Assembly (NCBI GenBank): GCA_947441695.1
Contig: CANEUK010000001.1
Location: 1 to 46,909 of the forward strand
Length of the DNA: 46,909 nucleotides
Direction: 5' to 3'
Source: Rickettsiales bacterium
Lineage (GTDB): Bacteria; Pseudomonadota; Alphaproteobacteria; Rickettsiales; UBA1997
This document shows positions 8,546 through 17,039 of this stretch, piece by piece; the stretch's first letter is position 1, and the number at the start of each line of letters is the position of its first letter. A model generated the notes under the pieces. The model searched no databases, was not told the origin of the DNA, and was given only the letters and a program-made list of their open reading frames with translations. Position numbers and translations under genes: made by a program.

Positions 8546-9490
8546 ATGGTACAAAACTTGTTTAAGAAACCGTTCCAAATCTTCATTTTCTGCGTTTTAG
8601 CTTTTATTTCATTTGGCGCAAAAGCTGGTGAGCCGCCATTTGGCTTTATTTATACCACCGACTTAAATCCGAAAGGCACTTACGAATTTGAACAAAAAGT
8701 AAATTACCAACGCGGTCAAGCCCACGGAATATATAACAATTTTGAAATACAAAGTGAGTTTGAATATGGCGTAACTAACGACTTTCAGGCAGCTTTTTAT
8801 CTAAATTATGACTATATCGCCGCCAAAAATAATGACGCACGCGGCAAAACAACTTCTAACAAAATTCCAGCACAACATAATCCAAACGAGTCTTATCGCG
8901 CTTTGCTTTATCGCGGAATTTCGACAGAATTTATTTACCGAATTTTAAGTCCTTACAAAGACTCTTTTGGTTTAGCGTTTTATGTGCAACCAAGCTATGG
9001 ATCTCAAGAAATTGGCTTAGAAAACAAAATAATCATTCACAAAAACTTTCTTGACGATCGCTTGGTTTTGGCTTCGAACATCAATTTAGAATATGAAAAA
9101 GAGCGACAAGGCGCAGTTTTTGGTTCGCAAGCAGGCGATACAGATTTTAGCTCGGGCTGGTCAAAAGAAACTCACTTAGATTTTTTATTTGGCGCATCTT
9201 ATCGCTTTTTTTCTAATTGGTCTTTTGGTTGGGAACATCGTTTGCACAACGATTTTGATGGTCATAAAATTGCCCGTTCTAAACATACCCAAATTGTCAA
9301 CTTTACAGGACCCGCAATTCATTATGGTGGCAAAAATTTCTTCGCTACTTTGTCAGTTTTAAAACAAGTTTCTGCCAAAGCCTTAACCAGTGATGAAAAA
9401 CAAAATTACGTTGGCGACAAAATTTACGGCGACCACGCTAATTACGACGGTATTCGCCTGATAATTGGCATTCCTTTTCAAACTAATTAA
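8546..9490 (+). CDS. DUF6662-like outer-membrane protein of the flavinylation cluster
   Basis: 314 aa with a Sec signal (about 1-27: KPFQIFIFCVLAFISFGAKA|GEPP). The mature start GEPPFGFIYTTDLNPKGTYEFEQ and the QRGQAHG segment match my memory of DUF6662 proteins. The rest alternates aromatic and polar residues as in an outer-membrane beta-barrel. It is followed 11 nt later by an FMN-binding protein, ApbE and a membrane cytochrome-like protein, so it probably forms the outer-membrane part of the same extracytoplasmic redox module. A role in metal, substrate or electron transfer is inference. Confidence 0.7.
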   Translation: MVQNLFKKPFQIFIFCVLAFISFGAKAGEPPFGFIYTTDLNPKGTYEFEQKVNYQRGQAHGIYNNFEIQSEFEYGVTNDFQAAFYLNYDYIAAKNNDARGKTTSNKIPAQHNPNESYRALLYRGISTEFIYRILSPYKDSFGLAFYVQPSYGSQEIGLENKIIIHKNFLDDRLVLASNINLEYEKERQGAVFGSQAGDTDFSSGWSKETHLDFLFGASYRFFSNWSFGWEHRLHNDFDGHKIARSKHTQIVNFTGPAIHYGGKNFFATLSVLKQVSAKALTSDEKQNYVGDKIYGDHANYDGIRLIIGIPFQTN

Positions 9491-9501
9491 ATTTTTAAAA
9501 T

Positions 9502-10038
9502 ATGTCTTCAATCAAATGGAATTTACTTCCAGGCCTTGCAATTGTTGCAAGCACGATTGTTTCGCAAAGTGCTTTTGCCACAGTTTATTTTAACGAACAA
9601 CAAGCCGCTCAAGCAATTTTTGGCAACAAAAAAATAACCAAAAATTTTGTCAGCGTTTCTAAAGAACAAGCCAAATCAATTGAGAAAATAAGCGGCGTAA
9701 ATTTTAGAAATTCTGAAATCAAAATGTGGAATGTTGAAGGTTGCGGAACTTTTATTGTTGACGAAGTTTTGGGCAAACACGAATTCATTACTTACGCAAT
9801 TGGAATCAACCAAGACGGCACTATAAAAGGAATTGAAATAATGAGTTACAACGAATCTTACGGATATGAAATTCGCGACGAAAAATGGCGCGAGCAATTT
9901 GTTGGTAAAAGCGTTGCGGATAATTTTAAACTCGATTCTGACATCAAAAATATTAGCGGCGCTACTTTGTCGTGCCGCCACGTTTCTGATGGCGTGAAGC
10001 GCGTTTTAACCACTTTAGAAATTTTGGCGCAAAAATGA
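9502..10038 (+). CDS. Periplasmic FMN-binding domain protein, target of ApbE
   Basis: 178 aa with an N-terminal signal or anchor (about 1-27, ending SQSAFA|TVYF) and an FMN_bind domain (about 80-172). The flavinylation motif is ISGATLSC (151-158): Thr155 in SGAT is the residue expected to carry phosphoester-linked FMN, by analogy with NqrC and RnfG. The C-terminus overlaps the apbE start by 4 nt (ATGA), the classic arrangement of a flavinylated carrier with its modifying enzyme. It probably relays electrons between the membrane protein at 10862 and an acceptor in the periplasm or at the outer membrane. Confidence 0.88.
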   Translation: MSSIKWNLLPGLAIVASTIVSQSAFATVYFNEQQAAQAIFGNKKITKNFVSVSKEQAKSIEKISGVNFRNSEIKMWNVEGCGTFIVDEVLGKHEFITYAIGINQDGTIKGIEIMSYNESYGYEIRDEKWREQFVGKSVADNFKLDSDIKNISGATLSCRHVSDGVKRVLTTLEILAQK

Positions 10039-10853
10039 TTGAAAAACCTTCGCAAATTCGTTGTAAGCCTCTACTTGGAACTTTTGTTGAAATAAAAGTT
10101 TTTAGCAAAAATTCTGTCGCCTATTTGGCGGTTGAAAAAGCTTTTGACGAGATTGCTAAAATTCACAACTTAATGAGTTTTTTCAACGAAAAAAGTGAGG
10201 TTTCTAAACTTAATCGCGAAGCCCACAAACAAAGTGTTGGCGTTGAGCGGCGTTTGTTTGAAGTTTTAATTTTGGCTCAAAAATTATTCAAAATTAGTGA
10301 TGGAATTTTTGACGTTAGTTTGCATCGCAGCCAAAAAAATTCTTCTTTTGCCCATATTGAACTTGGCGAAAATTACCAAGTAAAATTTAAACAAAATTTA
10401 CAAATCGATTTAGGCGGAATTGCCAAAGGCTACGCGGTTGACGCGGCGGCTAAAATTTTAGAAAATCACGGTGTTTTAAACTACATAATCAACGCTGGGG
10501 GCGATTTGCGCGTAGGAAAATTGCCGCAAAAAATTGGAATCAGAAATCCTAAAAAACCAGGCGAAATAATCTGCAAAACCGAAATTTGTAATCGCTCTTT
10601 AGCCACAACTTCAGGCTATTTTTCTTGTCAAAAAATTGGTAAAAAAACAATTTATCCAATTTTTCAACCAGGTTTGGGCGCTTTAGAATATGACAATGAA
10701 AGCGTTTCAGTTTCTTGCGAATCTTGCGCCATTTCTGACGCTTTGACAAAAATTGTTGCCATCAAAAAAGAAGATTCGGCAGAAATTTTACAGCAATTTG
10801 GGGCGCAAGCAATGTTGGTTTCTTCAACAAATCAAGTTAGTTTTTTAAATTAA
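10035..10853 (+). CDS. apbE: FAD:protein FMN transferase ApbE
   Basis: 272 aa. It transfers FMN from FAD to Ser/Thr of SGAT-type motifs. Family landmarks are LLGTFVEI at the start, the core DLGGIAKGYAVDAAAKIL, INAGGDLRVG, SLATTSGYF, and the Mg-binding end motif ISDALTKIVAI. No lipoprotein or Sec signal is visible, whereas many ApbE proteins are periplasmic lipoproteins, so modification may occur in the cytoplasm before export or export may use another route. It is translationally coupled (ATGA) to its likely substrate upstream. Confidence 0.92.
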   Translation: MIEKPSQIRCKPLLGTFVEIKVFSKNSVAYLAVEKAFDEIAKIHNLMSFFNEKSEVSKLNREAHKQSVGVERRLFEVLILAQKLFKISDGIFDVSLHRSQKNSSFAHIELGENYQVKFKQNLQIDLGGIAKGYAVDAAAKILENHGVLNYIINAGGDLRVGKLPQKIGIRNPKKPGEIICKTEICNRSLATTSGYFSCQKIGKKTIYPIFQPGLGALEYDNESVSVSCESCAISDALTKIVAIKKEDSAEILQQFGAQAMLVSSTNQVSFLN

Positions 10854-10861
10854 ATCCAAAA

Positions 10862-11293
10862 ATGAAACTCACCTTAATTCAGAGATTTTTCTGCCACTTA
10901 ACAATTTTTATTCTGCTTTTTAGCGGCTTAGTTTGGCTAATTTTCAACTTTGCAATTGAACCTAATTCGCCATTTCGTTTTTTAAGCACTTGGTCTTTGC
11001 GACTTCACGGCGCGGCTTCTTATGGATTTTTAATTGTCTTTGGAATGCTGCTTTCAACCCATATTTCGTTCAATTGGCAAGTCAAAAAAAACCGCCGCAA
11101 GTCAGGAATAGTTTTGGCAGGAATTTTTGTGATTTTAATTACCAGCGGCTATTTGCTTTATTACGCTTCTGGTGAAAATTTTCGTGCTTTTATTAGCTAT
11201 TTGCATTGGATTTTAGGAATTTTGGCAACGGCAATTTTTGTGGCGCACTTTTTATTTTCGCCTTCAAAAAAACCAAAAATACCGTTGGTTTAA
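10862..11293 (+). CDS. Four-helix, histidine-rich membrane protein (cytochrome b / DUF4405-like)
   Basis: 143 aa with four predicted transmembrane helices (about 10-30, 45-68, 82-101, 112-132). Histidines H12, H49, H67, H115 and H129 fall in or at the ends of helices, a layout typical of b-heme membrane anchors such as DUF4405/PepSY-type proteins. It starts 8 nt after apbE, so it belongs to the same operon. It probably feeds electrons from the inner membrane to the flavinylated protein. Heme binding is inferred from histidine placement only. Confidence 0.65.
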   Translation: MKLTLIQRFFCHLTIFILLFSGLVWLIFNFAIEPNSPFRFLSTWSLRLHGAASYGFLIVFGMLLSTHISFNWQVKKNRRKSGIVLAGIFVILITSGYLLYYASGENFRAFISYLHWILGILATAIFVAHFLFSPSKKPKIPLV

Positions 11294-11355
11294 AAAACTT
11301 TCTTAAAAACAAAAAATCTATTGCGAATACGCCAATTCTCTTGGTTTGTAGCAAT
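11294..11355 (+). repeat. Dispersed repeat, tail copy F, with hairpin
   Basis: Shares AAAATCTATTGCGAAT with copy E at 366-380 and keeps the same two-step hairpin: outer ATTGC (11320-11324) with GCAAT (11351-11355), inner GCCAA (11331-11335) with TTGGT (11341-11345). The inner stem has a different sequence from copy E but still pairs. It lies between the convergent flavinylation operon and panB and could also act as a terminator. Confidence 0.5.
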
Positions 11356-11361
11356 TCAAAA

Positions 11362-12192
11362 TTAAATCAAATTGCTTTTTTCAGGAAATTTTTTTGCCCG
11401 CACATCGGCGCAAAAATTTTTCACCGCAATAGCAATTTCATTGGCCAGATTGGCGTAATTTTTCACGAAACGCGGCTTAAATTCTTGATTTAAACCAAGT
11501 AAATCGTCGATTACCAAAACTTGTCCATCGCAATTTTGCGAAGCGCCAATGCCAATTGTAGGAATTTTTAGAGCGGCAGAAATTTCGTCAGCCAAAATGG
11601 CTGGAACCGCCTCAATCACTATTCCAAAAGCACCCGCCTGTTCGAGCATTTTTGAGGTTTCTAAAATTTCTTGCGCTTCTTTTTGCCCCCGACCCTGATA
11701 TTTATAGCCGCCAATTTTGCGCACGCTTTGGGGCAATAATCCAACATGCGCCATTACTTTAATTTTGTGGTCGACCAAAAATTTAGTTGTAGCAACTAAA
11801 TCGCGCGAAGTTTCAATTTTAATGGCGTGACAACCGGTGCTTTCAATTACTTTTTTTGCCGATTCAAGCGCTTGTTCTTTAGAGTTTTCGTAAGTGCCAA
11901 AAGGTAAATCTACTACTACCAAAGATTTTTTAGCTGCGCGCATTACCGCTTTTGCGTGATTAATCATCATTTCCAAACTTACGTCAACCGTGTCGGCAAG
12001 CCCGTAAATTGTCATTCCAAGTGAATCTCCAACCAAAATGATGTCGCAAAATTCGTCTAAAATTTTTGCCATCCCAAATGTGTAGGCGGTAAGGCAAATA
12101 ATTTTTTCACCACCTTTTTTGGCTAAAATATTTTTAATCAAATTCGACGCTTCATCGAGTTTGGGCGTGTTTTTTTCTGAAAGATTTGGCAT
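11362..12192 (-). CDS. panB: 3-methyl-2-oxobutanoate hydroxymethyltransferase PanB
   Basis: 276 aa, the usual size. It makes ketopantoate from alpha-ketoisovalerate and methylene-THF, the first step of pantothenate synthesis. Motifs are LTAYTFGMAKILDE, the metal and substrate loop DIILVGDSLGMTIYG, VVDLPFGTYE, AHVGLLPQ, and IGIGASQNCDGQVLVIDDLLGL. The start codon shares one base with the asmA stop (TAATG), making it the last gene of the murG-rodZ-asmA-panB operon. Confidence 0.96.
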   Translation of the reverse strand: MPNLSEKNTPKLDEASNLIKNILAKKGGEKIICLTAYTFGMAKILDEFCDIILVGDSLGMTIYGLADTVDVSLEMMINHAKAVMRAAKKSLVVVDLPFGTYENSKEQALESAKKVIESTGCHAIKIETSRDLVATTKFLVDHKIKVMAHVGLLPQSVRKIGGYKYQGRGQKEAQEILETSKMLEQAGAFGIVIEAVPAILADEISAALKIPTIGIGASQNCDGQVLVIDDLLGLNQEFKPRFVKNYANLANEIAIAVKNFCADVRAKKFPEKSNLI

Positions 12193-15100
12193 TACTGATT
12201 TTCTGAAGGTTTTTGATTAGAAGCTTGCGGCGGAAGTAAAATTGATTTTAGCCCTGTTTTTGTATCCAACTCTTTTTCTTTTTTGGGCGAGTCGTCGGAA
12301 TCGTTTTTGTTTTCAACATTTGCTGACTTGGAACTGACAATTGGCAAGCCTAAATATTGCCTTACTTGATCAAGGTTGGTGCTTTGCAAAAGGTTATCTG
12401 TTTTGCCTTTTAGATTAGTGGCAATGTTGATTGGGGTTTGTTTTTTGCGATTTCCGGTAAGAAAAATTGTATTAAACGAGGCATCAACGGTTTTATTTAC
12501 AACATCAAGCGATCCAGACAAAATTCCGTTAATTGCCAACGCTTCGGTTTTAATGTTAATTTTTCCGCCCTTTACGTTGTTAATTTCAATCGATCCAACT
12601 GCTTGTTTAAATTCGGTTTTGGTTTCTTGGTTAAATAAAATTTTTTCTGGCTCGCTTAGTTCTTGCGAATAACTAAGCGGCGCAAACATTTTTACTACTA
12701 AATCTTTTAAGCCGTAGCCTTCAACTATTGGTTTGGCAACGTTAAATTTAAAATTGCAGTTAAGTTTTTTAAAAAATTCTTGCGAGTTTTCGGCAACCGA
12801 AGAAATGTTGGCGCTGATATTTGCGGTTCCCAAAACCTGATTAATATCAAATAAATCAGATAAAAGAGGCTGAATATTAGTGTTTTTAAAAGCCAAATTT
12901 CCGTTGATTGTTTTGTTGATTTTGATGCCAATCAAGCCTTTAAAATTAAGATCTCCTTCGTAAATGCTGCCAATATTTAGTTCGGCATTTTTAATGTCGC
13001 CTTCGTTAAGATTTCCAATTAGTTTTAAATTTTTAACTTCACGGTTATTCAAGCTTAAATTATCAAGATTTAAGGCAACTTTTCCGTTAAATCCATCAAG
13101 CGAAGGCAAAGTAAAAAATTGCTCAAACAAGGTTTGTTTAGAATTTTTTTGATCTTGGTATTGAAGATTGTCAACGTTTAGATTTAGTTCAAAACGCGGA
13201 GTTTTATTTGTGATGTCGATTAAAATGGCACCTTCAAAATTAGAATTTTGAGAATTTAGTTCAAAGTTAGAAATTTCGAAATAACCGGGTTTTATTTTTA
13301 GTTTTAGGTTTTGTTCCAAAAAATTTTCACTTCTATAGACCAAGTCTTTAAAGTTAAAATCTAAATCTCCTTCAAAAGAAATTTCGTTAAGCCAAAAAAG
13401 CTTTTTTAGAAGCGATCCGGGCAGTAAATAAATATTTTTTTTCGAAGTTAAAAAAAACCGATCAAAATCAAAATTATTAATGCTAAAACTGCCGATAAAG
13501 AAAGGTAATTTGGTGCTGCTGTCAATTTTTAAATCACCTAAAATTTCACTTTTTTCGTTGCCCAAATTAAAGTAAAAATTATCAAAATAGATGCTATTTG
13601 GAAGAAGCATCAAATCAGAATAAGCGTTATATCGTTTAAAATTTTCGAGACGCAAATTTGACGATTCAATTTTTAGCCAAACAAGAATTTCTTTTAAATT
13701 TTTGCCAGCTGCGTCGAATTTACCGATAAATTTTGGCAAATCCTGACTATTATCCAAAACTCCGTTGATACGGAAAATTCCCTCACCCGGAAGTCGAAAA
13801 GTCATTGGCAAAAACAAAATCTCGCCTTCTTTGGCAATACTTAAATAACAATCAAGATCGCTTATCTGATTATTTAAATATTTAATGTTTTTGATTTTTA
13901 TTTCGGCAGATAAGTCAATATTTTTAATTGAGCTAGGAATAAGTTTTATTTGGCTTGAAGCTTGTTTTTGAACATCGTTTTTTTGAAAGTTTGCCTCGTT
14001 TTTTGCTGCCAATTTTTTTGGTAAAGTTTCAACGGTATCATTGCCAAAATATTCGGGTAAATTTTTTTGGACAACTTGACCAACTTCAATTGGCTCATCA
14101 GACCAAATAGATTGCAGATCTAAATCTGACAAATCCAAGTTGACGTCGATTATAGGAATTCTTTCAAAAAAACTAAAATTAATATTGCCTTTGCCATTAA
14201 CTAATTCAGAAGAAACCAGCAAATTTTCAAAAGTTATTTCGGCAGATTTATTTTCAATTTCGCTGCTAATTTTAATCGATTTAGAGGTGGGTTTTATCTT
14301 TTTTGAAACTAGATTTTCAGAGCTTATATAGGCTTTGTAAAAAGTTTTTAGGTCAAAAATTTCTGCTAAAATTTTACCTTTAAATTCATTATTTAAAATT
14401 CCTTGGTTTTGCGACGGAAAATTACCCGTAATTTTTAGTGAAAGAGCTGGCGAATTTAGCTCAAAATAAGAGTTTTCGTTTGCTTTGTTTTGTTCAAATT
14501 TGATTAGCAATTTAAAATCGCTAATCACGCCTTGAGAAGCAAAATTGCCGCTTGCCCAGATTTTTTTTGGGTCAATTTTTAACTCGCCAACCAAGTTTTC
14601 AATTTGATTTTTTTTATTAAATCGGTCGTAAAAAGTTGCTTGAGCATTTTTGATTTCAATTTTAGGCAAATTTTTTGATGAAAATTCCGACTCTTTCAGA
14701 TTAGAAATGCGAAATAATTTAGAACTTATTTGGCTTGATTTTGTTTGCTGCGGTTTTTCTTCTGATTTTTTTAAAATTTCATCAGCAAATAAAGCTGTTA
14801 TTTCTTTGATTTTGTCTTCGCGTTCTAAGTTTTTTGAGCCTTCGTAATAACTGTTTAAAGTGGCGTTATGTAAAATTATTTTTTTAATTAAAGAATCCTT
14901 AGGAGCTCTAAAAATTGCTAAATTAATTTTTAGAGAATTGGCGTGTAAATTGTAAATTTTTCCAGAATCGCTTTGATAATTTTGTAAAAAAACATCTTTG
15001 GCAATTATTGCGGGCGAAGGCAAAAAAGCTATTTCCACGCCGCCTTTAATGATAAAATTAGCTCCTGAAATTTGACTAATTTTTTGTGAAATTTCAGATT

Positions 15101-15296
15101 TTAAATCTGAATTATCAAAAAAACTCGGGATAAGAATTAGCAAAGCAACAAGGGCAATTAAAACGCTAGAAGCAATTTTTAAAACTTCTGAATTTGCTAA
15201 TCGCTCTTTAAAGTTTTTTAAAGTTTGAAAAATTTTAATTACTCGGCTTTCGTCAATTTCAAATTTTTGCTTATCAGATTCTTGGTTCTTTAGCAT
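12192..15296 (-). CDS. AsmA-family inner-membrane protein with large periplasmic domain
   Basis: 1034 aa. There is a short cytoplasmic N-terminus, one membrane helix at about 41-60 (ASSVLIALVALLILIPSFF), then an AsmA N-terminal domain (SDLKSEISQKISQISGANF, with the typical 'FLPSPAIIAKDVFL') and long beta-rich repeats. The C-terminal AsmA_2 region (NIATNLKGKTDNL) precedes a disordered charged tail. Related AsmA/TamB/YhdP proteins bridge the periplasm and move phospholipids to the outer membrane. It lies 2 nt after the rodZ-like gene within an envelope operon. The exact paralog cannot be named. Confidence 0.85.
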   Translation of the reverse strand: MLKNQESDKQKFEIDESRVIKIFQTLKNFKERLANSEVLKIASSVLIALVALLILIPSFFDNSDLKSEISQKISQISGANFIIKGGVEIAFLPSPAIIAKDVFLQNYQSDSGKIYNLHANSLKINLAIFRAPKDSLIKKIILHNATLNSYYEGSKNLEREDKIKEITALFADEILKKSEEKPQQTKSSQISSKLFRISNLKESEFSSKNLPKIEIKNAQATFYDRFNKKNQIENLVGELKIDPKKIWASGNFASQGVISDFKLLIKFEQNKANENSYFELNSPALSLKITGNFPSQNQGILNNEFKGKILAEIFDLKTFYKAYISSENLVSKKIKPTSKSIKISSEIENKSAEITFENLLVSSELVNGKGNINFSFFERIPIIDVNLDLSDLDLQSIWSDEPIEVGQVVQKNLPEYFGNDTVETLPKKLAAKNEANFQKNDVQKQASSQIKLIPSSIKNIDLSAEIKIKNIKYLNNQISDLDCYLSIAKEGEILFLPMTFRLPGEGIFRINGVLDNSQDLPKFIGKFDAAGKNLKEILVWLKIESSNLRLENFKRYNAYSDLMLLPNSIYFDNFYFNLGNEKSEILGDLKIDSSTKLPFFIGSFSINNFDFDRFFLTSKKNIYLLPGSLLKKLFWLNEISFEGDLDFNFKDLVYRSENFLEQNLKLKIKPGYFEISNFELNSQNSNFEGAILIDITNKTPRFELNLNVDNLQYQDQKNSKQTLFEQFFTLPSLDGFNGKVALNLDNLSLNNREVKNLKLIGNLNEGDIKNAELNIGSIYEGDLNFKGLIGIKINKTINGNLAFKNTNIQPLLSDLFDINQVLGTANISANISSVAENSQEFFKKLNCNFKFNVAKPIVEGYGLKDLVVKMFAPLSYSQELSEPEKILFNQETKTEFKQAVGSIEINNVKGGKINIKTEALAINGILSGSLDVVNKTVDASFNTIFLTGNRKKQTPINIATNLKGKTDNLLQSTNLDQVRQYLGLPIVSSKSANVENKNDSDDSPKKEKELDTKTGLKSILLPPQASNQKPSENQ

Positions 15297-15298
15297 TT

Positions 15299-15787
15299 TT
15301 AATTATCAATATTTTCCAATTCTTTTATCAAATTTTTATTTGTGATTTTGGCACCATTATTTTCGCAAGAATTGAACAAAGAAAGCAAAACCAAAAAAGC
15401 CAAAATCGAGATTAGTAAAAAATTAAAAAAATTATCTTTGCTCGGGGATAATTTAGCGTCTTCGCCAACATTTAAAAGCTGATGATCTTTGTTTTCGGTA
15501 TTAGACTTGATTGATAAAAATTTGATCTTTTCTTCAATAGTTTTTTCGTTAATTTTCAAAAATTTAGCATAAGAATGAATCAATCCTAAGACATATAAGT
15601 GCTTGGTAATATTGGACAAATTGCCACTTTCAATTGCTTCAATATCGCGCGATTTTATTTTTAGGTAGGAACTAACTTCCAAAACCTCCATTTTTAAATC
15701 TTGCCTTTTTATTCGCAAAATTTCTCCCAATTCAAATGCTGAATTAGAGCTTTCGCAAGCAACTTTGGTTTGATTATCTTGAGTCAT
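15299..15787 (-). CDS. RodZ-like helix-turn-helix membrane protein, short form
   Basis: 162 aa. The N-terminal HTH (about 17-85: GEILRIKRQDLKMEVLEVSSYLKI, SRDIEAIESG, YVLGLIHSYAKFL) is the RodZ cytoplasmic domain that in other bacteria binds MreB. A membrane helix follows at about 124-142 and only ~20 residues remain outside, so the usual periplasmic domain is almost absent. The start overlaps the murG stop by 4 nt (ATGA). It is probably a cell-shape or elongation factor, consistent with the murG neighbour. Confidence 0.75.
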   Translation of the reverse strand: MTQDNQTKVACESSNSAFELGEILRIKRQDLKMEVLEVSSYLKIKSRDIEAIESGNLSNITKHLYVLGLIHSYAKFLKINEKTIEEKIKFLSIKSNTENKDHQLLNVGEDAKLSPSKDNFFNFLLISILAFLVLLSLFNSCENNGAKITNKNLIKELENIDN

Positions 15788-16953
15788 TTGTATTTAGTTA
15801 AGTTTGCTAAGTTTTTGGTTGCATCTAGTTGCGCCAATCTTGCAGCGTTGTCCGACATTTTTTGCAAAATTGCTTGGTTGTTAATTAAATTTTTAAGCAA
15901 TTGCGTAATTTTGCTAATCGTAAATTCGCTTTCTTTGATTAGAATTGCCGCTTTATTTTCTTCAAAATAGCGAGCGTTTTTTTCTTGATGATTATCTGCT
16001 GCCAAAGCGAACGGAACTAGAATCATTGGCTTTTTTGCGGCACAAAATTCAAAAACCGAAGATGATCCAGAACGAGCAATTACAAGGTGCGAATTTTTGA
16101 TTATTTCTGGCATATCTTTAAAAAAAACATCGATGGTTGCGCTAAGGTTAAAAGATTTATATTGAGCGAATGTTTCACCAACCAATTCTTGGCGACATTG
16201 TTGAGTTATTTTAATTTTTTCTTTGAAATCTTCGCTCATGTTGAAAAAAGCTTTGGGCAAAATTTCACTAAAAATTTTTGCTCCGCCCGAACCACCAAGA
16301 ACTAAAATATTAAAATAATCCAAATTTTCTTCACTTTCTTCTTGGTTAAATTCTGAAGCTAAAGACAAATTATAGCCCATTTTATTGTTGGGTTTAGCGG
16401 TTTTAATTTTTGGCATTGGCAAGCAATAAGAAATTTTATTTAAAGCTAAAATTTCTTCGCGAACTGGGTTGCCCGTAAAAAAGGTTTTAGGCAAATAATC
16501 AGCATCAATTCCCGAAGTTTGCTCAAAAGATAGGGCAATTTTTTTGGCATATTTAGCAAAAATTCGGTTCACTTTTCCCAAGTGAGAATTTTGCTCGTGC
16601 AAAATAATTGGTGTTTTGGTTAAAACCGCCGCAATCAAAGTAGGAAAGGTTGAATAACCACCAAAAGCCACCACAAATTGTGGACGAATTTTCAACAAAA
16701 AATAACCAGATTGCAAAATTCCTAAGGCAATTTTTATTACCGCTTTTGTTAAAAAAACTGGCGATTTTTTAAATTGCGACGAGCTAATAATTTTAGTTTT
16801 AAAAGCATCGTTTGTTTGAATGTAGCTGCAATATTTTTTATCGCCTAAAAAAAATACTTGGCAATTTTTCGCTGCCAAATCTTTAGCCAAACAACGCGCT
16901 GGAATTATATGACCGCCAGTTCCACCACTTGTAATAAAAATTTTTTGAGACAT
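15784..16953 (-). CDS. murG: UDP-GlcNAc:lipid I N-acetylglucosaminyltransferase MurG
   Basis: 389 aa GT-B glycosyltransferase that converts lipid I to lipid II on the cytoplasmic face. Motifs are GGTGGHIIPA at 9-18, VAFGGYSTFPTLIAA, LHEQNSHLGKVNR, VLGGSGGAKIF, and the donor-site region ARSGSSSVFEFCAAKKPMILVPF. An insertion of about 25 polar residues (near 185-215) between the two Rossmann halves is longer than usual. First gene of the murG-rodZ-asmA-panB operon, divergent from argF. Confidence 0.96.
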   Translation of the reverse strand: MSQKIFITSGGTGGHIIPARCLAKDLAAKNCQVFFLGDKKYCSYIQTNDAFKTKIISSSQFKKSPVFLTKAVIKIALGILQSGYFLLKIRPQFVVAFGGYSTFPTLIAAVLTKTPIILHEQNSHLGKVNRIFAKYAKKIALSFEQTSGIDADYLPKTFFTGNPVREEILALNKISYCLPMPKIKTAKPNNKMGYNLSLASEFNQEESEENLDYFNILVLGGSGGAKIFSEILPKAFFNMSEDFKEKIKITQQCRQELVGETFAQYKSFNLSATIDVFFKDMPEIIKNSHLVIARSGSSSVFEFCAAKKPMILVPFALAADNHQEKNARYFEENKAAILIKESEFTISKITQLLKNLINNQAILQKMSDNAARLAQLDATKNLANLTKYK

Positions 16954-17039
16954 TTGATATTTTTTTAAGTTGCAAATCTTGACAATTTAGCAGTGCGCGC
17001 GCAAGTTCGCCCGCTTTCTTAAATTTTCAAAACAAATTT

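Noticed and set aside
6344..8574. Shared 14-mer TTTAAGAAACCGTT at 6344-6357 and 8561-8574
   Set aside because: In AT-rich DNA of this length a few chance 14-mer matches are expected, and one copy is inside a signal-peptide coding region.
16979..17002. TTGACA upstream of argF as a promoter -35 box
   Set aside because: No acceptable TATAAT-like -10 at 16-18 bp spacing.
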